From positions 59,990 to 123,989 of the forward strand of contig CANQGQ010000009.1 in assembly GCA_947623305.1 (NCBI GenBank): a stretch of DNA of 64,000 bases, given 5' to 3'. Shown in pieces: positions 1 to 8,550 of this stretch. The DNA comes from an uncultured Alistipes sp. (GTDB taxonomy: Bacteria > Bacteroidota > Bacteroidia > Bacteroidales > Rikenellaceae). The notes beneath the pieces were generated by a model, which saw nothing but the letters and a program-made list of their open reading frames with translations, was not told where the DNA came from and did no database searches. The position numbers and the translations under genes were made by a program. Each line of letters opens with the position of its first letter. Position 1 is the first letter of the stretch.

Positions 1-2468
1 CACTCCTCGACAAGCATGAGCCTGCGCCCCTGATTGTCATCGAGCGGCGGCAGCACACCTTTCAGGACATCGACGATGCTGCGCTTGTAGTGCATCATCT
101 TTTCAAGAGATACCAAATCGGCATAGATTTTCGTCAGGCGCGAATCCACCTCGCGGGCGATTTCCAAGCGGTCGCTCGACCAAAGAAGATGATAGACATC
201 ACTCTCCGCCGTCTCGTCCATCGGGGCTGTCCGGGCATACTCCGTCGTTATCTTGCAGGTCGGATGCTCCCGCGCCAGCTCCGCAATGCGGTCGTTGACC
301 TGACGCGCCTTCTCCGCCTCGGACATACTGCTGTCAAAGGTCAGCACATCGGCGACGTGCGTGTCGGTGTACTCTGTTGTCAGCTCCCAACTGATCTGGA
401 CGATGGCGCGGTGAATCTTGATGCCCAGAAAGTATTTCGGCTTGCGGGCAATCGTGACAGTCGCCTTGAAAGTTACGATACCGTTCACGTTGGGCATCGT
501 CGCCTTGCGGACAAAGGTGTAGCCGCTCCATGAACCGCCGTCCTGCCACGAGAGGCTGTACACTGCCTTGCAATCCTGCATAATGGCGGGTATGCGGTAG
601 TAATCATCCGTCGGCACATCGTTGTCGCCGGCGGCTTCGGCTTTTGCCTGCTCCAATTCCGCCTGCTTCTGTTGCCATGCGGCAAGTTCGGGTTTCAACC
701 GGTCGATCTCCGCCTTGTTGGCATTGTATTGCTGACGATAGACCGCCGCATCCTCGATGCTCGACTCGGCAATCAGCCGCAGCAGCGAGGCATTCTCCGA
801 TTCCAACTGGCTGATTTGCGACTGGAGCGCCGCGGCCTGACGCTCCGCCTCGCGCAACTGAGCGTCCAACTCCGAAAAGTCGAGGTTATTGTCCGACACG
901 GAGGTCTGCATCGCACACTGTTTGGTGTGGGCATTGAGCGAACTGCCGCATTTGCGGCATTTGTACTGCGTCGTGCCTTGCCCGAGCGTCGCACCGTCCG
1001 AACAGGTGACGCTGATGGTGACGCTCTCGCATCCCTGCATCTTCGCCTCGTCGGTCGCCTGATAGTAGTTGCGGGCGTCGGACGAAATGTAATAGACGTA
1101 TCCGTCCTCGTTGTCGTTGAACTCCGACAGCCGTGCATTCAACTGCGCCTTGAACGCATTCAGTTCCATCGTGTAGGAGTCGAAGAGGTCCTCGTAAACG
1201 ACCACCTCCCGGTTCCAACTCTTCGTCACATGGATTTCGCAGGCGTATGCCTTCTTCGTCTGCCTGTTGCCGCGGTTGATAATGTAGCCGGACATATACG
1301 AGTTGAATGTATAGGTATAGCCGTCCTTGGAGGCGTTGAGCTGCTGCACGCGCGAGCGCGACCAGCCGGCATAGCCCTCCGAGTTGGAGAGCACCTGCTC
1401 GCGCTGTGAGGTGTTGGGGTAGAAACTGGGGTCGGTGGTCTCAAAACGTGTCCACTGGCCACCGCTGAGGATGCTGTTGTCGTCGGTCGGAGGATAGTAG
1501 TCGCACAGCGAAACGCTCCCTTGGTCGCGACGGGCGATGTACCACCGCTGCGTGTAGTAGTTGCCGCGCGTCTCGTCGAGGTAGTCGGTCATCCACGCCG
1601 TGAGGTTGTAGTTGCTGAAATTAAAGAGCGCAGCCACATTCTCCTCGCCGCCCACCATGCCGAGCAGCGTGCTGCCGACGCTGTTCTCCGCCTGCTCGAA
1701 CAGTCCGTTATAGTGGTCGTACAAATCGGCAATCGCACCGATCTTGCCGTTGAAGAGGTCGTTGAACGAGTTTTTCTGAAGCAGGGCATCGCCGATGTTG
1801 CTGATGCCTGCCGTAGCCAGACCAACGCCCATGTTGTAGAGATTGTCGAGGTCGCTTTCCAGATTCTCGCGGGTAAAGTGTCCCGGCACGTTGGCGAGGT
1901 CGTCGATCATTTGCTGCCAGTCCACATCCCCGATTTCAGAGAGTTTCAGCAGCGAGGCGATCTCCGGTTTGAATTCCAGAAACGCAATGTCCGAGAACGA
2001 AAGGGTGCTGTTCGTCACGACACTCTCGAACTGCATACACAGATTCTTCGTGTCGTCGCACACTTTCATCAGGTAGCTGCCCCAGTGGAGTGCCGTCTGC
2101 GGAGAGTGAAGCATCTGCTTGGTTACAATCCAAATCTTCGGGATAATCTTCTCCGCCACCATGTGGTAAATGCGGCGATAGTAGTAGTTCTCCGTACTGC
2201 TCGACCAGATGCCCAAATCGGTCAGTGCCTTGCGCTCCAAAAACTTGGAGGCGAAGATGCCGGCTGTCGCCACCTCTGCGGCATTGTAGTGCTTGAGAAT
2301 CGCCTGCACCTGCTCGTTGGAATAGGCTTCGGCAACGCTCTCCGTGCCGAAAGCCGCCGCCATCGCCGCGACCGTCTTAGCGTCGATATTCACGCTGTAA
2401 TACTGAGCGTGTGCAATCTCGACAAAAAGGGTCAGAGCAGCAATGAGTATAGCAAGCAGTCGTTTCAT
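1..2468 (-). CDS. Large exported conjugation protein, 3' end beyond the window
   Basis: I read this frame codon by codon and it is open for at least 822 codons from the ATG at 2468 to the window edge, so the C-terminus is missing. It starts 11 bases after the traG stop. The first 22 residues (MKRLLAILIAALTLFVEIAHA then Q) are a Sec signal peptide, so the product is exported to the periplasm. The middle is rich in Tyr, Asn and Asp. Around residues 495-520 there is a CxxC...C motif (YKCRKCGSSLNAHTKQCAM) that could bind zinc, followed by a charged coiled coil (about residues 525-610). Its place directly after the TraG ATPase says it belongs to the mating apparatus, perhaps in the role that TraI/TraJ-region proteins have in CTnDOT-like elements. 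I do not recognise the family by sequence, so the function is inferred from context only. Confidence 0.8.
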   Translation of the reverse strand, partial: MKRLLAILIAALTLFVEIAHAQYYSVNIDAKTVAAMAAAFGTESVAEAYSNEQVQAILKHYNAAEVATAGIFASKFLERKALTDLGIWSSSTENYYYRRIYHMVAEKIIPKIWIVTKQMLHSPQTALHWGSYLMKVCDDTKNLCMQFESVVTNSTLSFSDIAFLEFKPEIASLLKLSEIGDVDWQQMIDDLANVPGHFTRENLESDLDNLYNMGVGLATAGISNIGDALLQKNSFNDLFNGKIGAIADLYDHYNGLFEQAENSVGSTLLGMVGGEENVAALFNFSNYNLTAWMTDYLDETRGNYYTQRWYIARRDQGSVSLCDYYPPTDDNSILSGGQWTRFETTDPSFYPNTSQREQVLSNSEGYAGWSRSRVQQLNASKDGYTYTFNSYMSGYIINRGNRQTKKAYACEIHVTKSWNREVVVYEDLFDSYTMELNAFKAQLNARLSEFNDNEDGYVYYISSDARNYYQATDEAKMQGCESVTISVTCSDGATLGQGTTQYKCRKCGSSLNAHTKQCAMQTSVSDNNLDFSELDAQLREAERQAAALQSQISQLESENASLLRLIAESSIEDAAVYRQQYNANKAEIDRLKPELAAWQQKQAELEQAKAEAAGDNDVPTDDYYRIPAIMQDCKAVYSLSWQDGGSWSGYTFVRKATMPNVNGIVTFKATVTIARKPKYFLGIKIHRAIVQISWELTTEYTDTHVADVLTFDSSMSEAEKARQVNDRIAELAREHPTCKITTEYARTAPMDETAESDVYHLLWSSDRLEIAREVDSRLTKIYADLVSLEKMMHYKRSIVDVLKGVLPPLDDNQGRRLMLVEE

Positions 2469-2479
2469 TTCCGCTGTTA

Positions 2480-5182
2480 TTATTCCATTTCGAGATTGAG
2501 CACATGCCCGGCGGCATTCACCTTTTGGGCGAAAGTCAGCGACTTGCCGATACCGCTGGCGTTCCAGTCACGGCAATAGGCCTCAATCGCTTGCTGGTGG
2601 CTGCACTGCAGTTCCCGCTTGTAAAGTTTCAACGCCTCCTTCTCGGCGCGCTCGGTGGTGTAGGTCATGTAGCACTCGCGCGGCTCCTCCACGCCGTACA
2701 CGCCGCTGGTCGTGCCGCGCCGGATGAAGACCTCGCGGAAGAAACTGCGCCCCTCCTTGTTTTCGAGGCGGTTGATCGTGAAAATCTTCTTGCAGTCCAC
2801 GTCCGTAAGCCCGAGAATCGCCTTGATGGTGTCGAAACGCTCGCGGAACTTGCTTTGGTCGAGCAGCATCACCACATCCGAATTGTTGATGATCGCCTCC
2901 TTGACGATCTCGCTGCCGATGATGTCCTGTATCTCCTGCGTAACCACGCCGACCGACGCCCAGAACTTGCGGGCGGTCTTATACATGAACTTGATGTACT
3001 CCGCCATAAGCGGACTGGCGATGGCTTTCCACGCCTCTTCGATGACCAGCACCTTGCGGTTCTTCTTGATACGCATCTTCTGAAGAAATACGTCCATGAT
3101 AATGAGCGTGACAAGAGGGAAAAGAAGAGGGTCGTCCTTGATGCTGTCGATCTCGAACACGATGAAGGTCTCGTCGAAGAGCGAGCTGTCCATATTCTCG
3201 TTGAGTGTCTTCTCGTGGTTGCCGCCCCGGTAAAAGTCCTTCATCATGTAGCGGTAGGTCGAGATGTCGATGCCCGAAATGCCGTTTTCATTGCAGATGT
3301 CGGGAATGCGCTGCACGGAGTATTCGTAGAAGGAGTTGAAAGACAATTCTTCAACTTTTAACTCCTTGCGCCGGGACTCGATTTCGTCGATCGTGCGCTC
3401 GATGCGCTCGGCACGCTGCGCCTCGCTCTCGTCCTGTTGTACGGCACGGTTGCGGTCGTCGATCAGGAGGCTCTTGCGCAAATCCTCGCGCTGCGGGGGC
3501 GTAAAGCCCTCGAAACCGTTGAAATAGGTGTCGTAATACTCCGTGATGACCTGTTCTATCAGGCGGTCTTCGGTCTTGGTGACCGTGCCCTGCGTTCCTT
3601 TCCATATCAGCAGGACAAGGTTTTTCAGAAAACCCGTCTTCTCCACATTCAACTCCTCGCGGTTGATGCGGAAAGGGTTCATCGTAATGGGGCGCTCCTC
3701 CGTGTAGGAGATATACTTGCCGCCCAGATACTCGCACAGACCCTCGTAGGAGTTACCCGTATCGACCATCACCACATCCGTTCCCTGCTCGTGAAGTTGG
3801 CGCACCACACTGTTCATGTGAAATGATTTACCACTGCCCGACGGTCCAAGGCAGAAGAAATTCGAGTTGTCCGTCAACTTGTTCTTGCCCTCCTTTCCGG
3901 TGATGTCTATCGCCACCGGCACCCCTTGGCGGTCGGTGTAGTAAATCTTCAGCAGCGTCTGCTCGCTGTGCTGGATGCGCTCCTTGTACATCAGGCAGGT
4001 CGCGGCATCGCCCAACGTGAGGAAACGGTCGTAGTCCGGGTTCATGCCGTAGGAGTTTCCTGGAAAGGAATTGACGAACAGTTCCAACTGGTTGTAAGCC
4101 CGCTTCGAGATATGGATGCCTATGCGGCTGAAACTGTTCTCCAGATGATTGGTACACTTTTGTATGTCCGTATCTGCCGAGACCGCGACAACGAGGTTGA
4201 AATGGGTGTAGACGAGTTGCTTGCTCTCACGGGCAATGACCTCCTGCACCTGCTTGATATCCTCGACCGCCATCTGGTTGCTCGGGTTGGGAATGCTGGC
4301 GTGACGGTTTTTCTTCTTGTCCAGCAGCGCCAGTTCGCGCTTCTGGTTCGGCAGAAAAATCATCTGGTTGTAGACGACCGTCTCCGCGCCGGGAATGCTG
4401 TCGATGGTCGAGAGCAAATCGACCGGCATATCGGTATTGTTCACCTCGATATTCGTGTAGGGACGGATCAGCGATGGCAGGCTTACGCTGTCCACATCCA
4501 CGAGACTGTAGACCTTGCAGCGCCGGTCGCCCATCGAAATCGTTTCATCATCCGCCTTGAAATTCGACATCGAGACGACCTTGTCCTTGAAGTTCATCGC
4601 AAAATAGCGGTCGACATACTCCGACGCCTCGCGCTTCGAAAGAAACCGCGCCCCTACGCCGGCATCGTGAAGCTGGTCGTGAACCTTGCGGATCTTCACC
4701 AGAAACTCGCGCCATTTCTTGGTGTCGTAGGAGAACAGACGCCCTTCCTTGCACTCCTGTGTGATGGTCAGATAACATACACTGTCGGTATAGTTGCGCC
4801 CATTGAAATAGCGGAAGTACGCCGACGAAAGGAACTCGCGGCTGTCGTCCGTGTCGTCCGCAAACGGCTTGCGGACAAAGATGTCCTGCTTGTGAATAGC
4901 ATAGCCTTCGCCCAGCGTCTGGGCAAGAGCCGTGAACAGGTGGGCGAACTCATAGTAGCTGTCGATGTCGGCACAGTATTTCTGCACCGGATTCTCCATC
5001 TTCAGCACGGCGGAGTATTCGCCCGTCTTGGTGTATAGAATCCCGATGCCGTCCACATCCTCCGCAGAAAAATAGATGTCCCGGAAGATGTGCTTGCGCT
5101 TGCCGCCCGTACCGAACGCATAGACCGATATTGCCATTCCGACGCAGAGCGCAACGAAAAATAATAAGATGTACAGCGTCAT
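2480..5182 (-). CDS. traG: TraG, VirB4-type conjugation ATPase
   Basis: Cytoplasmic ATPase that powers assembly of, and DNA transfer through, the type IV mating channel of Bacteroides-type conjugative elements. The 900 residues match the usual length of the family. An N-terminal hydrophobic segment (residues 1-23) anchors it to the membrane. The Walker A motif is GPSGSGKS (about residue 448) and the Walker B region is VLVIEEAW (about 710), followed by the conserved TARKFWASVGVVTQE segment. It lies between traF and the large exported protein in the same direction. An intrinsic-terminator-like hairpin sits just before its start (see the separate entry), which may limit how much of it is made relative to the small subunits upstream. 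No broken motifs are seen. Confidence 0.95.
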   Translation of the reverse strand: MTLYILLFFVALCVGMAISVYAFGTGGKRKHIFRDIYFSAEDVDGIGILYTKTGEYSAVLKMENPVQKYCADIDSYYEFAHLFTALAQTLGEGYAIHKQDIFVRKPFADDTDDSREFLSSAYFRYFNGRNYTDSVCYLTITQECKEGRLFSYDTKKWREFLVKIRKVHDQLHDAGVGARFLSKREASEYVDRYFAMNFKDKVVSMSNFKADDETISMGDRRCKVYSLVDVDSVSLPSLIRPYTNIEVNNTDMPVDLLSTIDSIPGAETVVYNQMIFLPNQKRELALLDKKKNRHASIPNPSNQMAVEDIKQVQEVIARESKQLVYTHFNLVVAVSADTDIQKCTNHLENSFSRIGIHISKRAYNQLELFVNSFPGNSYGMNPDYDRFLTLGDAATCLMYKERIQHSEQTLLKIYYTDRQGVPVAIDITGKEGKNKLTDNSNFFCLGPSGSGKSFHMNSVVRQLHEQGTDVVMVDTGNSYEGLCEYLGGKYISYTEERPITMNPFRINREELNVEKTGFLKNLVLLIWKGTQGTVTKTEDRLIEQVITEYYDTYFNGFEGFTPPQREDLRKSLLIDDRNRAVQQDESEAQRAERIERTIDEIESRRKELKVEELSFNSFYEYSVQRIPDICNENGISGIDISTYRYMMKDFYRGGNHEKTLNENMDSSLFDETFIVFEIDSIKDDPLLFPLVTLIIMDVFLQKMRIKKNRKVLVIEEAWKAIASPLMAEYIKFMYKTARKFWASVGVVTQEIQDIIGSEIVKEAIINNSDVVMLLDQSKFRERFDTIKAILGLTDVDCKKIFTINRLENKEGRSFFREVFIRRGTTSGVYGVEEPRECYMTYTTERAEKEALKLYKRELQCSHQQAIEAYCRDWNASGIGKSLTFAQKVNAAGHVLNLEME

Positions 5183-5192
5183 TCTCTTTCAT

Positions 5193-5231
5193 AAAAAAGG
5201 GGCAGGCTTACCACGCAGGGTAAACCTGCCC
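5193..5231 (-). terminator. Intrinsic terminator or attenuator between traF and traG
   Basis: Read on the minus strand, arms 5219-5231 and 5200-5212 form a 13-bp stem with one mismatch and a 6-base loop, followed by CC and then a run of six T (5198-5193). It ends 11 bases before the traG ATG. A terminator between two genes of one operon suggests partial termination. Confidence 0.6.
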
Positions 5232-5281
5232 GCCGTTCAACATTCAATTAGCCACACATTGTCTGAATGGTTTTCGTCTCT

Positions 5282-5578
5282 TTACACGCTCTTCGAGCAG
5301 GCATACACGAAGACGCCGCGTTCGCATTTCTTCGTGTGCAGCCCTTTCCGCTGTTTGAGGACGATAAGCACCGCCCCTGTGGAGATGGCCGAAACAAGCA
5401 CAATCAGTCCGGCGACGAATCCCAGCAGACAGTAGGCGATGATGAAACCGGCGACGGCTCCGCCGGCAGTGCCTGCCGCCCAGTAGATGTATCGTCCCTG
5501 GATGCCCATGAACTCAAGAGGGCGTTGCAGCCCCTTGAAGACGGGATAGTCCTGATAGCGTTCGTCTTTGCCTTTCAT
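5282..5578 (-). CDS. traF: TraF, DUF4133 conjugation membrane protein
   Basis: Small inner-membrane subunit of the mating apparatus, the VirB3-like partner of TraG in Bacteroides conjugative transposons. The 98 residues fit the DUF4133 family. The conserved start of the domain is visible (YPVFKGLQRPLEFMGIQGRY), followed by two membrane segments (about residues 31-52 and 55-75) and a short basic tail. It lies 12 bases after the TraE-like gene and 99 bases before traG, in the fixed order TraE-TraF-TraG. The gap to traG holds a terminator-like hairpin. Confidence 0.9.
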   Translation of the reverse strand: MKGKDERYQDYPVFKGLQRPLEFMGIQGRYIYWAAGTAGGAVAGFIIAYCLLGFVAGLIVLVSAISTGAVLIVLKQRKGLHTKKCERGVFVYACSKSV

Positions 5579-5590
5579 CGTCCGGGCGGG

Positions 5591-5950
5591 TTACGAGATG
5601 CCGAAGAAAAGAGGCAGTGCCTGGGCAGCCGCAATGAGGAAGATACAAGCGCCGACGACCATCATGATCTTCTTCTTGACGTCCTGCTCCTCGTTGTTCA
5701 TGGCGATGTAGACGCTGATGGCGCCCACAATGGCCACGACGCCCGCAATGGCGTAGCAGAGCTTCACCGCGACGGGGACGTACTTGGCAATTTCGTCGGC
5801 GACGGTTGAGAGTGCCGTCGTGCCTGCCGAATAGTCGCCGGCGGTATTCTGCGCCATAGCCGCCGTAGCACCGAGCAGCATGAAGCAAAGCATCTTCAAC
5901 TTGCCGGGAGATGCTGCTCCCTTCAAAAACTTTTTTACTTTCCGAATCAT
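5591..5950 (-). CDS. traE: TraE, DUF4134 conjugation protein
   Basis: Small exported membrane protein of the mating apparatus, placed and built like the VirB2-type pilin. Of its 119 residues, about the first 34 form a basic signal peptide ending in MAQ. The mature part has two hydrophobic segments (about residues 58-80 and 92-115) with the family's conserved DVKKKIMMVVGACIFL stretch between and within them. It lies upstream of traF with a 12-base gap. A second protein of the same fold is encoded just upstream. Confidence 0.88.
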   Translation of the reverse strand: MIRKVKKFLKGAASPGKLKMLCFMLLGATAAMAQNTAGDYSAGTTALSTVADEIAKYVPVAVKLCYAIAGVVAIVGAISVYIAMNNEEQDVKKKIMMVVGACIFLIAAAQALPLFFGIS

Positions 5951-6015
5951 TTCGTTTCGTTTTTCTGGTTAACACTTATATTCGCTTGAACTCATGAGTT
6001 TCTTGTCCGCTCCGG

Positions 6016-6345
6016 CTATATGCGGTAGCCGAAGAATGCGGGGAAGACGATGGAGGCGCCGATGATGAACAGACACGCACCGACCAGCGTCATGATCGAC
6101 TTCGATATGCCGTCCTCGCCCGCATTCATTTTGACGTATATCTGGAATGCTGAAACGACAGCGAACACGGCAGCGACGGCGTAGCAGATATAGAGGACAT
6201 AGAGCATCATTGTCACTACATAGTCGTGCATCGTTGCCAGCGCATCCGCACCCCAGCTGTAGTTTACGCCTCCGCTCTTCGCAAGGGCGGAAAACGGGAG
6301 GGCGAAACACAGCGCCGTCAAGGCCGATTTCCGTTTCGATCTCAT
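6016..6345 (-). CDS. Second TraE-like (DUF4134) protein
   Basis: A paralogue of the TraE protein encoded directly downstream. I place the start at the ATG at 6345 (MRSKRKSALTALCFALPFSA), giving 109 residues. This start overlaps the upstream stop codon as TGATG, and it gives a proper signal peptide, which the longer open frame would not. The mature protein has the same plan as TraE: two hydrophobic segments and the shared KSIMTLVGACLFIIGA stretch before a short C-terminus. Having two pilin-like subunits side by side suggests a mixed fibre or channel, or two alternative subunits; that is inference. Confidence 0.82.
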   Translation of the reverse strand: MRSKRKSALTALCFALPFSALAKSGGVNYSWGADALATMHDYVVTMMLYVLYICYAVAAVFAVVSAFQIYVKMNAGEDGISKSIMTLVGACLFIIGASIVFPAFFGYRI

Positions 6346-6794
6346 CACAGCCGGTCGATTGAAGATTTCCACACCAATGCCGGCCGGGCACCCGAACAGC
6401 CCTTGCTGACCATTGCCCTTTTCAGTTCTTCCTGACTGAAAGGATCGGAGAAGCAAGGCTCGATATCTTCCATCTCTGCCTCGACCTTTGCTTTCAGTGC
6501 CTTGACGATCGCCTCCGCCTTACCTTCGGCGTCTTCGGAATCCTGCATGGCATCGGTCGCATCGGTTTCGAGCGCCGTTTCGTAGGTCTCGTCTCCGACG
6601 CTGAAGCCGGTCTCGCTTTCGGCGACAGCCACACCGGCTGCGTCCGTGTCGTCGTCGGACAAATCGACCTCGAAGGTCTCCTCGCCGGATTGATTGGCGT
6701 CCTTCCTGCCGTAGAGGTCGCGGGCGATATTCACGGCGTAATAGATGATATAGGCTGCTGTCAGGCAGATGACAAATATCCAGTATGCTTTCAT
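6345..6794 (-). CDS. Membrane-anchored acidic conjugation protein, unknown
   Basis: First gene of the visible tra operon, 149 residues. Residues 4-20 form a membrane anchor, followed by a basic RDLYGRK segment and then a long, very acidic linker (about residues 36-100, rich in Asp, Glu, Ala and Thr). The C-terminal 45 residues are more structured (EEDIEPCFSDPFSQEEL-like). The size and position resemble small TraC/TraD-region proteins of Bacteroides elements, but I cannot assign a family. It is translationally coupled to the second TraE-like gene through a TGATG overlap. The 229-base region upstream carries repeated TTGTACT motifs that may control the operon. Confidence 0.7.
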   Translation of the reverse strand: MKAYWIFVICLTAAYIIYYAVNIARDLYGRKDANQSGEETFEVDLSDDDTDAAGVAVAESETGFSVGDETYETALETDATDAMQDSEDAEGKAEAIVKALKAKVEAEMEDIEPCFSDPFSQEELKRAMVSKGCSGARPALVWKSSIDRL

Positions 6795-6809
6795 CGTCGT
6801 AGGTCTAAA

Positions 6810-6958
6810 TTGTACTCGTTTTGTTTTTTGTACTTAACTGCAAGCGCAAAGGAATGGATTAAAAACAGCACTGAAAAATATCTGATTATAAAACCGATGT
6901 TTTCTGAACGTAAATTATGTGTAAAAACATTTTTGTACTCTGTTTTTGTACTCAACTG
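6810..6958. promoter_or_regulatory. Four TTGTACT repeats upstream of the tra operon
   Basis: TTGTACTC at 6810-6817 and 6933-6940, and the longer TTGTACTYAACTG at 6828-6840 and 6946-6958, where Y is T then C. The two pairs each have an 18 or 13 base step and lie 118-123 bases apart. The region is AT-rich and contains no gene. It lies between the tra operon (start 6794) and the terminator of the primase gene, where an operon promoter and regulator sites are expected. No convincing TAnnTTTG promoter was found here on the minus strand. Confidence 0.45.
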
Positions 6959-6969
6959 GATTTTCGAAT

Positions 6970-6999
6970 AAAAAAAGCCCTCCGAATGGAGAGCCTTTT
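6970..6999 (-). terminator. Terminator of the primase gene
   Basis: On the minus strand the arms 6999-6988 and 6983-6972 pair over 12 positions including two G.U pairs, around a 4-base loop, and end in a run of U. It lies 25 bases after the stop of the Toprim gene and separates it from the tra operon. Confidence 0.7.
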
Positions 7000-7023
7000 A
7001 TCGTGACACAGGCGGCTTGAATG

Positions 7024-7911
7024 CTACCGCTTCTTTCCGCGTATGCAGTCGTTCAAATCCTTATACTCCGAATAACGGAAAGATTCATCGCAAACCCGCG
7101 ATTCATACAGCCCCGCAATCGTCTCGACGGTCTTTTGTCCTGCGAGATCATTGTCGAGGTAACAGTGGATATGCGGGTAGCATTCCAAATGGACGAGGGT
7201 CGTCTTCAGATTGCTCACAGAATTCATAACAAGATAGTCGGACGGCGATTTTATACATATTCCATTCTCCTCCTGCCGCATGAAGGTCAGATACGAGAGG
7301 AAATCCATAAACCCCTCGAACACGCAGATGTGCTGCTGCATCTGTTCCTGCCGGTGTTTTATCAAGGAGATATCCTTTTTGATGATACAACCCTTGTAAT
7401 AGGAATTGCGCACCTCGTAGCCGCCGGACATATTCTCGAACGCTATGGCATAGTAATGCCGCTTTCGCAACTCGTAATGCACCTCGCGACAGAACCACCG
7501 CCCGACGTCCGTGTCGACATGCCGGGAACGCAGATAAGAGAGGAGGGCATGATGCCGCAATGCCACGACAGCGACGTTGCGCATCAAACTCTCAGCCGGC
7601 GGGGCATCTGCCGTCGAGATGCCGACTCTCGCCACAGCGGGATTGCGCGAGTGCCGCTCTATATGGGAGAGCACCTCGCTTATATCCTCCGTCTGATACA
7701 GATGTTTGCCCAGCTCTACCAAATCACCGCCCGTCGCAATGCCGAAATCATACCATTCGTTCAGACGGTCGTTGACCTTGAACGATGCGGTCTTCTCTGT
7801 ACGGAACGGAGAAAGATACCAGTATTGCCCGTATTTCTCGAACTTCGGCTTGTACCCGAGTTGTCTTAAAAAGTCTACAATTCGGACTTGTTTCGCTTCT
7901 GATATATTCAT
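7024..7911 (-). CDS. Toprim-domain primase of the mobile element
   Basis: DnaG-like primase of the kind carried by Bacteroides mobile elements, probably priming the transferred strand. The N-terminal part has the fold of the CHC2 zinc-finger domain (YWYLSPFRTEKTASFKVN, about residues 30-50) but lacks the zinc cysteines and histidines. The Toprim domain follows: the EGFMD motif near residue 210 supplies the catalytic Glu, and LDNDLAG near 260 supplies the metal-binding aspartates. I prefer the ATG at 7911 (MNISEAKQ) over the one 21 bases upstream because the domain starts at once and GGAG lies in front; 295 residues result. A terminator follows the gene. Confidence 0.85.
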   Translation of the reverse strand: MNISEAKQVRIVDFLRQLGYKPKFEKYGQYWYLSPFRTEKTASFKVNDRLNEWYDFGIATGGDLVELGKHLYQTEDISEVLSHIERHSRNPAVARVGISTADAPPAESLMRNVAVVALRHHALLSYLRSRHVDTDVGRWFCREVHYELRKRHYYAIAFENMSGGYEVRNSYYKGCIIKKDISLIKHRQEQMQQHICVFEGFMDFLSYLTFMRQEENGICIKSPSDYLVMNSVSNLKTTLVHLECYPHIHCYLDNDLAGQKTVETIAGLYESRVCDESFRYSEYKDLNDCIRGKKR

Positions 7912-7986
7912 TTCAATTGTCTCCAAAAACACTTTAATTTAGTTTGCGACCCTATATACCCACCCATAGTAAAGTAAATTGTTTTT

Positions 7987-8550
7987 CTACTCTTCGGAGA
8001 TTTCACTTTCGTCAAAAAGTATTGCTTCGGCCGGACTCATGTCATAGTAAAAAAGCTTGTCAATTTTTGATACCAGTTTCAACTCACTAATCAGATAATG
8101 CAATAGTTTTACTGCCACGCTGCGCCCTCGTTTGAATCCGATGCTTTCATATGATTTGCACAGGGCTGATACAGTTTTTTCATATCCTCGTATGGGTTTC
8201 TCCTGAAAGGCAAGAGCGAGGGCCGTGCGATGTTGCTCGATTGTCAGGTCCTTGAAACTCATGCGTCGCTTAGTTTTATTGCTTTCATCGTCGGGCGAAT
8301 ATTCATCCATCAATATCGGCAGTCCTTCATCGTTCACGCTGAAAGCAAAGGGCTGAAACTCCTTCTCGCGGATATGCAACGCACGAACCTCGCTTATCTG
8401 CGGAGTAATATTGCTTTTGCTGATGACAAGTACCGTCTCCGCCTTGTTGCCCATCTCGGTGCCGATATGACCGCGCACATTGTTGTCGCCTTTGTTCAGG
8501 TGAAGGACGCAGTGAATATGCAGATTGTATTTTGACGACCACTCCATCAT
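7987..8550 (-). CDS. RepA-like AAA ATPase, C-terminal half
   Basis: Carries the second half of the RecA-like/RepA ATPase whose first half is encoded just upstream in another frame. The visible family segment is the HIHCVLHLNKGDNNVRGHIGTE stretch (here limited to its core HCVLHLNKGDNNVRGHIG, about residues 13-30), followed by a basic helical C-terminus. The open frame runs back past the ATG at 8550 and encodes ESVAVINR in front of it, as expected for a once continuous protein. The ATG overlaps the stop of the first half as ATGA, so coupled translation into two polypeptides remains possible. Otherwise this is a frameshifted gene. Confidence 0.65.
   Translation of the reverse strand: MMEWSSKYNLHIHCVLHLNKGDNNVRGHIGTEMGNKAETVLVISKSNITPQISEVRALHIREKEFQPFAFSVNDEGLPILMDEYSPDDESNKTKRRMSFKDLTIEQHRTALALAFQEKPIRGYEKTVSALCKSYESIGFKRGRSVAVKLLHYLISELKLVSKIDKLFYYDMSPAEAILFDESEISEE

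Noticed and set aside
672..2579. Two plus-strand open frames of 245 and 352 codons in the first 2.6 kb
   Set aside because: They share codon phase with the long minus-strand frame from 2468, which has a signal peptide and fits the operon; no plus-strand family features.
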